From assembly GCF_900583165.1 (NCBI RefSeq), contig NZ_UTKY01000024.1:62001-126000 (forward strand): a stretch of DNA of 64,000 nucleotides. Direction: 5' to 3'. Below, piece after piece: positions 17,698-26,104 of this stretch (positions are counted from its first letter, which is position 1; the number at the start of each line of letters is the position of its first letter). The stretch comes from Pseudomonas viridiflava (GTDB taxonomy: Bacteria > Pseudomonadota > Gammaproteobacteria > Pseudomonadales > Pseudomonadaceae). A program made the translations under genes and the position numbers. The notes under the pieces were generated by a model that was not told the origin of the DNA, did no database searches, and worked only from the letters and a program-made list of their open reading frames with translations.

Positions 17698-20600
17698 ATG
17701 CCCATGACTCCCGCGTCGTCCGTCGATGAAAAGAGCTTCCGTACCCTCCTGAGCCGCAACGTCGCGCTTCCACTGGGTGTGGGCGTGCTCAGCGCCGTGT
17801 TTTTCGTGTGCCTGATCACCTATTTGCTGACGGTGATCCAGTGGGTAGAGCACACCGATCGGGTTATCAATAACCTTAATGAGTCGTCAAAACTCACGGT
17901 CGACCTGGAAACCGGCATGCGCGGCTTCCTGATCACCGGCGACGAGCACTTTCTCGACCCTTACGAAGTGGCCAAGCCGAGAATCCTGGGGGATTTACGC
18001 AATTTGCAAGAACTGGTGGCCGATAATCCCCAGCAACTCGACCGCCTCAAACGTCTTGAGGCCCTGCAGGTCGAGTGGAACACCTACGCCCAGTCAATGA
18101 TTGACATGCAGCGCGAAAGTGGCGACTACCGCAGCGCGGTCAAGAATGGTCGCGGCAAGCGGCTGACCGATGAAATTCGCAAGGAATACGATGCAGCGGT
18201 GGCGATGGAGCAGCAGTTCCGTATCAGCCGCAATGAGGACGTTACCCGCACCACAGTGATCAGCGTCACCTTGTACCTGCTGTTTGTACTTGGGCTTAGT
18301 GGTTTTCTTGCCTATAACGGCCGTAAAAATTTACTCGCTTTATCAGAGAGTTACAGTGCAAACCTCGCGTCACAACAGAGGATAGCGGGGCGTCTGGAAC
18401 AACAAGCCTGGCTGCGCAATGGCCAGACCGAACTGGCCGAACAGGTGCTTGGCCAGCTCACCCTGAACATGCTGGGCCGCAATATCCTGCAGTTCTTCGC
18501 CCAATACATGGGCTCCGCGGTCGCAGCGCTGTACGTGCGTGAAGAACACGGCGGCCTCAAGCGCGTGGCCACTTACGGTTTCTCCCGTGAGCAGGCTCAG
18601 TTGGAACAGTCGATCTACAGCGATGAGGGCATTGTTGGCCAGGCTGCCCAATTGGATCGCTTGATTCGCCTGGACGACGTACCGGTCGACTACTTCAAGG
18701 TCAGCTCGGGCCTCGGTGAAGGCGCGACGCGCAGTGTGCTGGTGATGCCCACTAGCGATGACGACCGCGTTAACGGTGTGATTGAGCTGGGTTTCCTGCG
18801 CCCGGTGGATGAGCGCGATGTCGAGCTACTGGAACTGATCGCCGGCAATATCGGCACGTCCATCGAAGCCGCCCGCTATCGCCAGCGTCTGCAGGAAGTA
18901 CTGGCTGAGACCCAACAGCTCAACGAAGAGCTGCAAGTGCAACAAGAAGAGCTCAAGACCGCCAACGAGGAGCTGGAAGAACAGTCACGCATCCTCAAGG
19001 AATCCCAGGCCCACCTGGAGACCCAGCAAGCTGAGCTGGAGCAGACTAACGAGCAACTGGCCGAACAGGCCGAAACCCTGGCCGAACAGCGCGACGCCAT
19101 GGACCGCAAGAACGTCGAGCTCAACCAGGCCCAGCTTGAACTCGAAGACCGCGCCGAAGAGCTACAGCGTTCGAGCAAGTACAAGTCGGAGTTTCTTGCC
19201 AACATGTCCCACGAGTTGCGCACGCCACTCAATAGCTCGTTGATCCTGGCCAAACTGCTGGCAGAAAACCCTCAGGAAAACCTCAGTGCCGAGCAGGTCA
19301 AGTTTGCCGAGTCGATTTATTCCGCTGGCAATGACCTGCTGAACCTGATCAACGACATCCTGGATATTTCCAAAGTCGAAGCCGGCAAGCTGGAAATGCG
19401 CCCTGAGAATTCCAGCGTGACGCGCCTGGTGGACGGCCTGCGTGGCATGTTCGAACCGTTGGCGGCCGACCGTAAGCTGGGCTTCCAGGTCGAAGTTCAG
19501 GAAGGCACGCCCGTCATGCTGTTTACCGACCGCCAGCGCCTTGAGCAGATCCTCAAGAACCTGCTGTCCAATGCGGTCAAGTTTACCGAGCAGGGTGAGG
19601 TCAGCCTGTCGGTCAGCCGGGCGCCGGGGGAGGGCATTGCCTTTACCGTGCGTGATTCGGGTATCGGCATTGCGCCAGACCAGCAAGAAAGCATCTTCGA
19701 AGCGTTCCGCCAGGCCGACGGCACCACTAACCGCCGCTACGGCGGAACCGGCCTGGGCCTGTCGATTTCACGCGACCTGGCCACGTTGTTGGGTGGCTAT
19801 ATCAGCGTCACCAGCGAACCGGGCAAGGGCAGTGTCTTTACCCTGGTGCTGCCGGAGCAGTACGTCGAGCGCGAGGAAGACGCCGCACCTATCGAACAGC
19901 CCCGTCAGGCCGTGGTCGCCCCTGCGCCCGCAGCAGTCAAGGTGTCGCCGCTGCCGGTAGCCGATACTCAGCTCATCCCACGTTTTGCCGATGACCGCGA
20001 CAAGGCGCCGTTCACCACGCGCTGCATTCTGGTGGTGGAAGATGAGCCAAACTTTGCCCGCATCCTCTTCGATCTCGCTCACGAGCTGGGCTACAACTGC
20101 CTGGTCGCCCACGGCGCAGACGAAGGCTACAGCCTGGCTGAAGAGTTCATCCCCGATGCAATCCTGCTGGATATGCGCCTGCCGGACCATTCCGGGCTGA
20201 CCGTGCTGCAACGCCTTAAGGAACACGCCGGCACCCGGCACATCCCAGTGCATGTGATCTCGGTCGAAGACCGCGTCGAGGCCGCCATGCACATGGGCGC
20301 CATCGGTTATGCGGTGAAGCCCACCACCCGCGAAGAGCTCAAGGACGTGTTCGCCCGCCTGGAAGCCAAGTTGACCCAGAAGGTCAAGCGCGTGCTGCTG
20401 GTGGAAGACGACGACCTGCAACGCGACAGCATTGCCCGGCTGATCGGCGACGACGACATTGAAATCACCGATGTCGGTTACGCCCAGGCCGCTCTGGACC
20501 TGCTGCGCACCAATATCTATGACTGCATGATCATCGACCTCAAACTGCCGGACATGCTGGGCAACGAGCTGCTCAAGCGCATGGCCACCGAGGACATCTG

Positions 20601-21201
20601 CTCCTTCCCGCCAGTGATCGTCTACACCGGGCGCAACCTCACCCGTGATGAAGAGGCCGAGCTGCGCAAGTACTCGCGCTCGATCATCATCAAGGGCGCC
20701 CGCTCGCCGGAGCGCCTGCTGGATGAAGTCACACTCTTTTTGCACAAAGTCGAATCCCAGCTGTCCCATGATCGTCAGAAAATGCTCAAGACCGCCCGCA
20801 GCCGCGACAAGGTCTTCGAGGGGCGCAAAATCCTGTTGGTGGACGACGATGTGCGCAACATCTTCGCCCTGACCAGCGCCCTGGAGCACAAAGGTGCGGT
20901 GGTGGTGATCGGGCGTAATGGCCGTGAAGCCATCGATAAACTCAATGAAGTCGACGATATCGACCTGGTGCTGATGGACGTGATGATGCCGGAGATGGAT
21001 GGTTACGAGGCCACTGCCTTGATCCGCCAAGACCCGCGCTGGAAAAAGCTGCCGATCATTGCCGTGACGGCCAAGGCCATGAAGGACGATCAGGAGCGCT
21101 GCCTCGCAGCAGGATCCAACGATTACCTGGCCAAGCCGATCGATCTGGACCGTCTGTTCTCACTGATTCGCGTATGGCTACCGAAGATGGAACGCATTTA
21201 A
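17698..21201 (+). CDS. Hybrid sensor kinase: CHASE3-GAF-HisKA-HATPase-REC-REC-REC
   Basis: A protein of about 1167 residues. In order: membrane segment (about 22-45), CHASE3 extracytoplasmic sensor (about 50-180, with ETGMRGFLITGDE), second membrane segment (about 187-205), GAF domain (about 235-390), a long Gln/Glu-rich coiled coil (about 395-495), HisKA with His505 (SHELRTPLNSS), HATPase, and three receivers with Asp825, Asp947 and Asp1094. All three acceptors are present. The start at 17698 follows CCAAGG; a GTG-like upstream extension is unlikely. A CheR gene begins just after the stop, so this kinase heads an operon with cheR, cheB, a REC-kinase and a receiver. Confidence 0.92.
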   Translation: MPMTPASSVDEKSFRTLLSRNVALPLGVGVLSAVFFVCLITYLLTVIQWVEHTDRVINNLNESSKLTVDLETGMRGFLITGDEHFLDPYEVAKPRILGDLRNLQELVADNPQQLDRLKRLEALQVEWNTYAQSMIDMQRESGDYRSAVKNGRGKRLTDEIRKEYDAAVAMEQQFRISRNEDVTRTTVISVTLYLLFVLGLSGFLAYNGRKNLLALSESYSANLASQQRIAGRLEQQAWLRNGQTELAEQVLGQLTLNMLGRNILQFFAQYMGSAVAALYVREEHGGLKRVATYGFSREQAQLEQSIYSDEGIVGQAAQLDRLIRLDDVPVDYFKVSSGLGEGATRSVLVMPTSDDDRVNGVIELGFLRPVDERDVELLELIAGNIGTSIEAARYRQRLQEVLAETQQLNEELQVQQEELKTANEELEEQSRILKESQAHLETQQAELEQTNEQLAEQAETLAEQRDAMDRKNVELNQAQLELEDRAEELQRSSKYKSEFLANMSHELRTPLNSSLILAKLLAENPQENLSAEQVKFAESIYSAGNDLLNLINDILDISKVEAGKLEMRPENSSVTRLVDGLRGMFEPLAADRKLGFQVEVQEGTPVMLFTDRQRLEQILKNLLSNAVKFTEQGEVSLSVSRAPGEGIAFTVRDSGIGIAPDQQESIFEAFRQADGTTNRRYGGTGLGLSISRDLATLLGGYISVTSEPGKGSVFTLVLPEQYVEREEDAAPIEQPRQAVVAPAPAAVKVSPLPVADTQLIPRFADDRDKAPFTTRCILVVEDEPNFARILFDLAHELGYNCLVAHGADEGYSLAEEFIPDAILLDMRLPDHSGLTVLQRLKEHAGTRHIPVHVISVEDRVEAAMHMGAIGYAVKPTTREELKDVFARLEAKLTQKVKRVLLVEDDDLQRDSIARLIGDDDIEITDVGYAQAALDLLRTNIYDCMIIDLKLPDMLGNELLKRMATEDICSFPPVIVYTGRNLTRDEEAELRKYSRSIIIKGARSPERLLDEVTLFLHKVESQLSHDRQKMLKTARSRDKVFEGRKILLVDDDVRNIFALTSALEHKGAVVVIGRNGREAIDKLNEVDDIDLVLMDVMMPEMDGYEATALIRQDPRWKKLPIIAVTAKAMKDDQERCLAAGSNDYLAKPIDLDRLFSLIRVWLPKMERI

Positions 21202-21216
21202 GTGGAGCGAAGTTTC

Positions 21217-22032
21217 TTGGAAAAAAGCAGCGATATTGAGCTGCGCCTGCTGATCGAGGCGATTTACCTCAAGTACAGCTACGACTTTCGCGACTACTCC
21301 GGTGCGTCGGTAAAACGCCGCGTGGCCCATGCCTTGCGCCAGTTCGACTGCGCAACCATCTCGGCGCTGCAAGAACGGGTGCTGCACGACCCGGCGGCGT
21401 TCATGCAATTGCTGCAATTCCTCACCATTCCGGTGAGCGAGATGTTCCGCGACCCTTCGCACTTCCTGGCAATCCGCCAGGAAGTGGTACCACTGCTCAG
21501 GACCTACCCGTCGATCAAGATCTGGATCGCCGGTTGCAGCACAGGGGAGGAGGTGTACTCCATGGCCATCCTGTTGCGCGAGGAGGGCTTGCTGGACCGT
21601 ACGATCATCTACGCCACCGACATCAATCCGGCGTCGCTGGACAAAGCCAAGCAGGGTATCTTTTCCCTGGAGAATGTAAGGGCTTACACTGCTAACTACC
21701 AGCAAGCGGGTGGGCAGCGTTCATTTGCCGATTACTATACCGCCGCTTACGATTACGCGATCTTCGACAAGACACTGCGGGAAAACGTGACCTTTGCGGA
21801 CCACAGCTTGGCGACAGATAGTGTATTCTCAGAAACTCAATTAATTTCCTGCCGTAACGTACTGATTTATTTCAATAAAAAATTGCAGGATCGTGCGTTT
21901 GGGTTGTTCCATGAGTCGCTGTGCCATCGCGGCTTCCTGGTACTGGGCAGTAAAGAAACCCTGGATTTTTCCGCCTTCAGCAAACAGTTCGAACCCTTGG
22001 TCAAACAGGAACGGATCTACCGAAAACTATGA
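21217..22032 (+). CDS. CheR-type methyltransferase (no accompanying chemotaxis operon)
   Basis: A protein-glutamate methyltransferase of the CheR family. It has an N-terminal helical domain (DFRDYSGASVKRRV) and a SAM-binding domain with IAGCSTGEEVYSMAI and the later SCRNVLIYF. TTG at 21217 is preferred as start, since GGAG sits nine bases upstream; a GTG at 21202, directly after the kinase stop, is the alternative. No MCP, CheA or CheW gene is near, so its target may be the upstream kinase or another signalling protein rather than a chemoreceptor. It overlaps the start of cheB by four bases. Confidence 0.87.
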   Translation: MEKSSDIELRLLIEAIYLKYSYDFRDYSGASVKRRVAHALRQFDCATISALQERVLHDPAAFMQLLQFLTIPVSEMFRDPSHFLAIRQEVVPLLRTYPSIKIWIAGCSTGEEVYSMAILLREEGLLDRTIIYATDINPASLDKAKQGIFSLENVRAYTANYQQAGGQRSFADYYTAAYDYAIFDKTLRENVTFADHSLATDSVFSETQLISCRNVLIYFNKKLQDRAFGLFHESLCHRGFLVLGSKETLDFSAFSKQFEPLVKQERIYRKL

Positions 22033-22634
22033 ATGAAGCGGCTGCCAGCCCGGCATTGGTCCGGGGCATAGAAGCTATCGTCATCGGTGCATCCGCCGGC
22101 GGGGTCGAGGCGTTGCTGACGGTTTTTGCCGAGCTGCCTGCGAACTTCGGTTTGCCGATCATTACCGTGCTGCATTTGCCTGACGAGCGCCGCAGCCAGT
22201 TGGCGGAAGTGTTCGACCGGCGCGTGGCGATGCCGGTGGTTGAGGCGCGGGACAAGGAAGTACTCAAGCCAGGCACCTTGTATTTCGCCGGCCCTGGGTA
22301 TCACCTCTCGGTGGAGCATGATCGTAGCCTGTCCCTGAGCCAGGAAGACCGGGTGCATCACTCGCGTCCGGCGATCGATATCCTGTTTGAATCCGCTGCG
22401 GATGCCTTTGGCAAGGGCCTGCTGGCCATCCTGTTGACCGGCGCCAACCAAGACGGTGCGCGCGGCCTGGCCAACGTCAAGCAGCAAGGCGGCATCACCG
22501 TTGTACAAGACCCTGCAGAAGCACGCGTCGCCGTCATGCCCCGTGCAGCGTTGGCGCTGCATACACCCGACCACATTCTGACCTTGAGCCGCATCGGCTC
22601 ACTGCTGGCTTCCCTGGAATATTCGCCATGTTAA
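22029..22634 (+). CDS. CheB-type methylesterase domain protein, no receiver
   Basis: A 201-residue protein consisting only of the CheB catalytic domain. The catalytic triad is visible as Ser22 (GASAGG), His50 (VLHLPDERRSQ) and Asp143 (LTGANQDGARGL). Canonical CheB has an N-terminal receiver that controls it; here this is absent, so control must come from a partner. It overlaps cheR upstream by four bases and the REC-kinase downstream by seven, so the three are translationally coupled. Confidence 0.9.
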   Translation: MNEAAASPALVRGIEAIVIGASAGGVEALLTVFAELPANFGLPIITVLHLPDERRSQLAEVFDRRVAMPVVEARDKEVLKPGTLYFAGPGYHLSVEHDRSLSLSQEDRVHHSRPAIDILFESAADAFGKGLLAILLTGANQDGARGLANVKQQGGITVVQDPAEARVAVMPRAALALHTPDHILTLSRIGSLLASLEYSPC

Positions 22635-23821
22635 GTACTGTCCAGGCCAAACTGCTGATCGTCGACGATCTGCCGGAAAACCTGCTGGCCCTCGAAGCGC
22701 TGATCAAGCGCGAGGACCGCCAGGTGTTCAAGGCATTGAGCGCCGACGAGGCCTTGTCCCTGTTGCTGGAGCACGAGTTCGCCATGGCGATTCTCGACGT
22801 GCAGATGCCCGGCATGAATGGTTTCGAGCTGGCCGAGTTGATGCGCGGTACCGAAAAAACCAAGAACATCCCGATTGTGTTTGTCAGCGCTGCTGGCCGT
22901 GAACTCAATTACGCCTTCAAGGGCTATGAAAGCGGCGCGGTGGACTTCCTGCACAAACCGCTGGATATCCATGCGGTCAAGAGCAAGGTCAATGTCTTCG
23001 TCGACCTGTACCGCCAGAGCAAGGCCATGAAACAGCAGGTCGAAGCCCTGGAGCGCAGTCGTCGTGAGCAAGAATTGTTGCTGACGCGCCTGCAAGCCAC
23101 GCAAGCCGAGCTCGAGCAAGCCGTGCGCATGCGTGATGACTTTATGTCCATCGTTGCCCACGAAGTGCGTACGCCCCTCAATGGCCTGATACTGGAAACC
23201 CAACTGCGCAAGATGCACCTGGCGCGGGACAATGCCGCCGCGTTCACCCTGGACAAGATGCACGCCATGGTCGACCGCGACGAGCGCCAGATCCAGAGCC
23301 TGATTCGCCTGATCGAAGACATGCTCGACGTTTCGCGCATCCGCACCGGCAAGCTGTCGATTCGTCCGGCGCGCTTTGACCTGGCCCAACTGGTGCGCAA
23401 CCTGGTGGAGAACTTCGCGCCGCAAGTGGCGGCTGCGGATTCGTCCATGAACCTGGTGGCCGATGGCCCGGTGGAAGGCCATTGGGATGAGTTTCGTATT
23501 GAGCAAGTGGTCACTAACCTGCTGACTAACGCCCTGCGCTACGGGGCCAAGAGCCCGGTGGACGTGCGTGTCTATACCGAACACGGTGAGGCGCGGATCG
23601 AAGTGCGTGACCGTGGCATTGGTATCAGTGAAGACAATCAGAAACGAATTTTCCAGCAATTCGAGCGCGTTTCCGCCAGCCAGGTTGCGGCCGGGCTGGG
23701 GCTTGGGCTGTTTATTTCCGAGCAGATCGTTGCGGCCCACGGTGGCGCAATTGAGGTCGAGAGCCAGATAGGCGAGGGGGCCCTGTTTCGAGTGTGCCTG
23801 CCCCTTGAAACATCGCCATGA
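22628..23821 (+). CDS. Receiver-histidine kinase (REC-HisKA-HATPase)
   Basis: A 397-residue cytoplasmic kinase with an N-terminal receiver (Asp57 in AILDVQMPGMNG), a coiled-coil linker (about 128-168), HisKA with His178 (VAHEVRTPLNG) and an HATPase domain with GIGISEDNQKRIF and GLGLGLFISEQIV. It has no membrane segment, so its input must be phosphorylation of its receiver, plausibly by the three-receiver kinase upstream. It is translationally coupled to cheB by a seven-base overlap. Confidence 0.92.
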   Translation: MLSTVQAKLLIVDDLPENLLALEALIKREDRQVFKALSADEALSLLLEHEFAMAILDVQMPGMNGFELAELMRGTEKTKNIPIVFVSAAGRELNYAFKGYESGAVDFLHKPLDIHAVKSKVNVFVDLYRQSKAMKQQVEALERSRREQELLLTRLQATQAELEQAVRMRDDFMSIVAHEVRTPLNGLILETQLRKMHLARDNAAAFTLDKMHAMVDRDERQIQSLIRLIEDMLDVSRIRTGKLSIRPARFDLAQLVRNLVENFAPQVAAADSSMNLVADGPVEGHWDEFRIEQVVTNLLTNALRYGAKSPVDVRVYTEHGEARIEVRDRGIGISEDNQKRIFQQFERVSASQVAAGLGLGLFISEQIVAAHGGAIEVESQIGEGALFRVCLPLETSP

Positions 23822-23900
23822 AATCAATCGTCACCTCGACGCAACCTTCTGCGTGACCCCATGGTCGTAATTGCAGCAATTGACCGGACAAAGGCTTCCC

Positions 23901-24278
23901 ATGAGTGAAGATGCACAAGATGTCGTTCTGATCGTCGAGGACGACGAATCCATTATGTTTGTGCTGGGTGAATACCTGGCCGGCCTGGGCTATCGGGTGT
24001 TGAAGGCCATCGATGGGGAGCAGGCCTTCGAAATCCTCGCGACCAAACCGCACCTGGATTTGATGGTCACGGATTATCGCCTGCCTGGAGGGATTTCCGG
24101 GGTGCAGATCGCCGAGCCTGCCATTATGTTGCGGCCTGAGCTGAAAGTGATCTTTATCAGCGGCTACCCGCAGGAAATCCTCGATTGCAACAGCCCGATC
24201 ACGCGCAATGCGCCGATCCTGGCCAAGCCGTTTGACCTGGATACGCTGCAAGAGCATATCCAACGCCTGCTCGCCTGA
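23901..24278 (+). CDS. Single-domain response regulator
   Basis: A 125-residue receiver with acidic residues at 13-15, acceptor Asp58 (MVTDYRLPGGISG) and Lys in LAKPFDLDTL. It lacks an output domain. It ends the plus-strand signalling operon, about 80 bases after the REC-kinase, and converges on a kinase-receiver gene across a REP doublet. The ATG at 23901 is chosen because the domain starts there. Confidence 0.87.
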   Translation: MSEDAQDVVLIVEDDESIMFVLGEYLAGLGYRVLKAIDGEQAFEILATKPHLDLMVTDYRLPGGISGVQIAEPAIMLRPELKVIFISGYPQEILDCNSPITRNAPILAKPFDLDTLQEHIQRLLA

Positions 24279-24286
24279 CGTAATCC

Positions 24287-24421
24287 CCGTAGTGAGCGGG
24301 CTTGCCCCGCGCTGGGTGGCGAAGCCGCCCTCAACGGGACACCGCTGTACTTCAGATAAACCGTAATGCCTGGTCTGGGGCGGCTTTGCCACCCAGCGCG
24401 GGGCAAGCCCGCTCACTACGG
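24287..24421. repeat. REP-type doublet (REPIN-like) between convergent genes
   Basis: Long inverted arms run from CCGTAGTGAGCGGGCTTGCC to its near complement, which ends CTCACTACGG. They extend through GCGCTGGGTGGC and its complement to about 43 bases each, around a 46-base centre. The GAGCGGGCTTGC core is shared with the elements at 4.6 and 33.9 kb. It fills the gap between the receiver and the kinase gene. Confidence 0.9.
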
Positions 24422-24433
24422 CCGTACCCGCAC

Positions 24434-26104
24434 CTAGACCCGGATCATCTCGCGCACTTTGGCCGTCAACAGATCAAACGTGAAGGGTTTGGTGATCAAT
24501 TGCATTCCAGGGTCCAGGAAACCACCCCGCACAGCGGCATGCTCGGCGTAGCCGGTAATAAACAACACTTTGAGATCCGGGCGCAGCTGCCGGCCGATTT
24601 CCGCCAACTGGCGGCCGTTCATGCCAGGCAGACCGACGTCGCTGATCATCAGGTCGATGCGTTGATCGGATTCTATGATCGGCAGGGCTGCCGTGGCGTC
24701 GCCAGCCTCCACAAAGCTATATCCCAACTCTTTGAGCACCGCGCTGACCAACACGCGCACCGCAGGGTCGTCTTCAACGATCAGGACGGTCTCGCCAGCC
24801 TGGGCGAAAGGCAGCATGGCGGGGTCAGTGGCGACATCCGCGACGATTTCGCCGATAAACCGGGGTAGAAACAGACTCACCGTAGTGCCTTTGTCCACTT
24901 CACTATGGATCGTCACGTGCCCATGGGACTGACGGGCAAAGCCATAGATCATCGACAGCCCAAGGCCGGTGCCCTGGCCAATCGGCTTGGTGGTGAAAAA
25001 GGGGTCGAACACCCGGCTCATCAAACCCTCAGGAATGCCACAACCCGTGTCGCTAACGCTCAGTTCGACGTAATCGCCCGGTTTGAGGGTTCCATAGGCC
25101 GCAGTGAACACGCTGTCCAGATGGCGGTTGGTGGTCTCTACCCGTAAACTACCGCCATTGGGCATGGCATCCCGCGCATTGATAACCAGGTTGAGCAGGG
25201 CGCTTTCCAGTTGATTGGGGTCGGCTTCGGCGGTCCACAGCTCGCCGGTCAAACGGATATCCAACGTGATGCTTTCATTGATACTGCGCTGCAGCAGTTC
25301 GCCCATGGAGGTTACGAGCTGATTGATCTCAACGGGCTTGGAGTCCAGCGATTGGCGGCGTGAAAACGCCAGTAGGCGATGGGTGAGGCCGGCTGCACGG
25401 TTGGCGGAGGTGACGCCCAGATCTATGAGGCTGTCCAGGTCGTCGAGTTTGCCGCGTGATACACGCCTTCGCAGTAGCTCCAGGCTGCCGATGATGCCAG
25501 TCAGCATATTGTTGAAGTCGTGGGCGATGCCGCCGGTCAATTGGCCGACGGCTTCCATCTTCTGTGATTGGCGCAAGGCTTCTTCGTTGTTGCGAAGTTG
25601 GGCGGTGCGTTCTTCTACCTGTTGTTCCAGGGTCTCCAGTGTACGTTGCAGGCGCAGTTCGCTCTTGCTCAAGTCGATCAGGCGGTCGCGGGCTTCGTAT
25701 TGCCTGCGGCGACCGCGTAAGGCAGTGGTCACCAGGCTGATCAGTGTCACCGGATGGAACGGCCGCTCCAGGAAGGTGACATTGCCCAGCAAACCACTGA
25801 GGTGGCTTGAGCCATTCTGCTCACTGCCACCGTGGTGGGTCATCAATACAATGGGCAAATCTGACCAGGCGGGTTGTTGATGCAGGTATTCGAGCAACGG
25901 TTCGAGGTCAACACCCCGCAATGCCTCGGCGGCAATGATCAGTAGGCCACTGCCCTCATCCAGCGCGTCACACAACATGTTCAGGTCGGTGGCAATGATG
26001 CCGCTATAACCGGCCTCGTTGAGCATCATCAGGGCCAGCGAGCCATCGCGCCCCAGGGGCGCGAGGATAATTGCACGCTCGGAAACGGGAGAAAGGACGG
26101 CCAC
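24434..26104 (-). CDS. Pseudo-receiver/histidine kinase/receiver hybrid, coupled to the kaiC-like gene
   Basis: A 556-residue cytoplasmic protein. Residues 1-130 look like a receiver fold without the acceptor aspartate (IIAAEALRGVD at the expected place). A coiled coil follows, then HisKA with His195 (GGIAHDFNNMLTG, NtrB-like), HATPase (about 290-415) and a C-terminal receiver with Asp489 (MISDVGLPGMNG). GTG at 26104 is the start and shares one base with the TAG stop of the kaiC-like gene (TAGTG), so the two are translationally coupled. No membrane segments are seen. Confidence 0.9.
   Translation of the reverse strand: MAVLSPVSERAIILAPLGRDGSLALMMLNEAGYSGIIATDLNMLCDALDEGSGLLIIAAEALRGVDLEPLLEYLHQQPAWSDLPIVLMTHHGGSEQNGSSHLSGLLGNVTFLERPFHPVTLISLVTTALRGRRRQYEARDRLIDLSKSELRLQRTLETLEQQVEERTAQLRNNEEALRQSQKMEAVGQLTGGIAHDFNNMLTGIIGSLELLRRRVSRGKLDDLDSLIDLGVTSANRAAGLTHRLLAFSRRQSLDSKPVEINQLVTSMGELLQRSINESITLDIRLTGELWTAEADPNQLESALLNLVINARDAMPNGGSLRVETTNRHLDSVFTAAYGTLKPGDYVELSVSDTGCGIPEGLMSRVFDPFFTTKPIGQGTGLGLSMIYGFARQSHGHVTIHSEVDKGTTVSLFLPRFIGEIVADVATDPAMLPFAQAGETVLIVEDDPAVRVLVSAVLKELGYSFVEAGDATAALPIIESDQRIDLMISDVGLPGMNGRQLAEIGRQLRPDLKVLFITGYAEHAAVRGGFLDPGMQLITKPFTFDLLTAKVREMIRV

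Noticed and set aside
19768..21030. 420-codon open frame antisense to the three-receiver kinase
   Set aside because: It mirrors the high-GC codon pattern of the kinase on the other strand. The translation is His/Gln-rich with no domain, and the sense gene is secure.
22631..23827. 398-codon open frame antisense to the REC-kinase
   Set aside because: Same cause: it covers the sense gene almost exactly, without domain or start signal.
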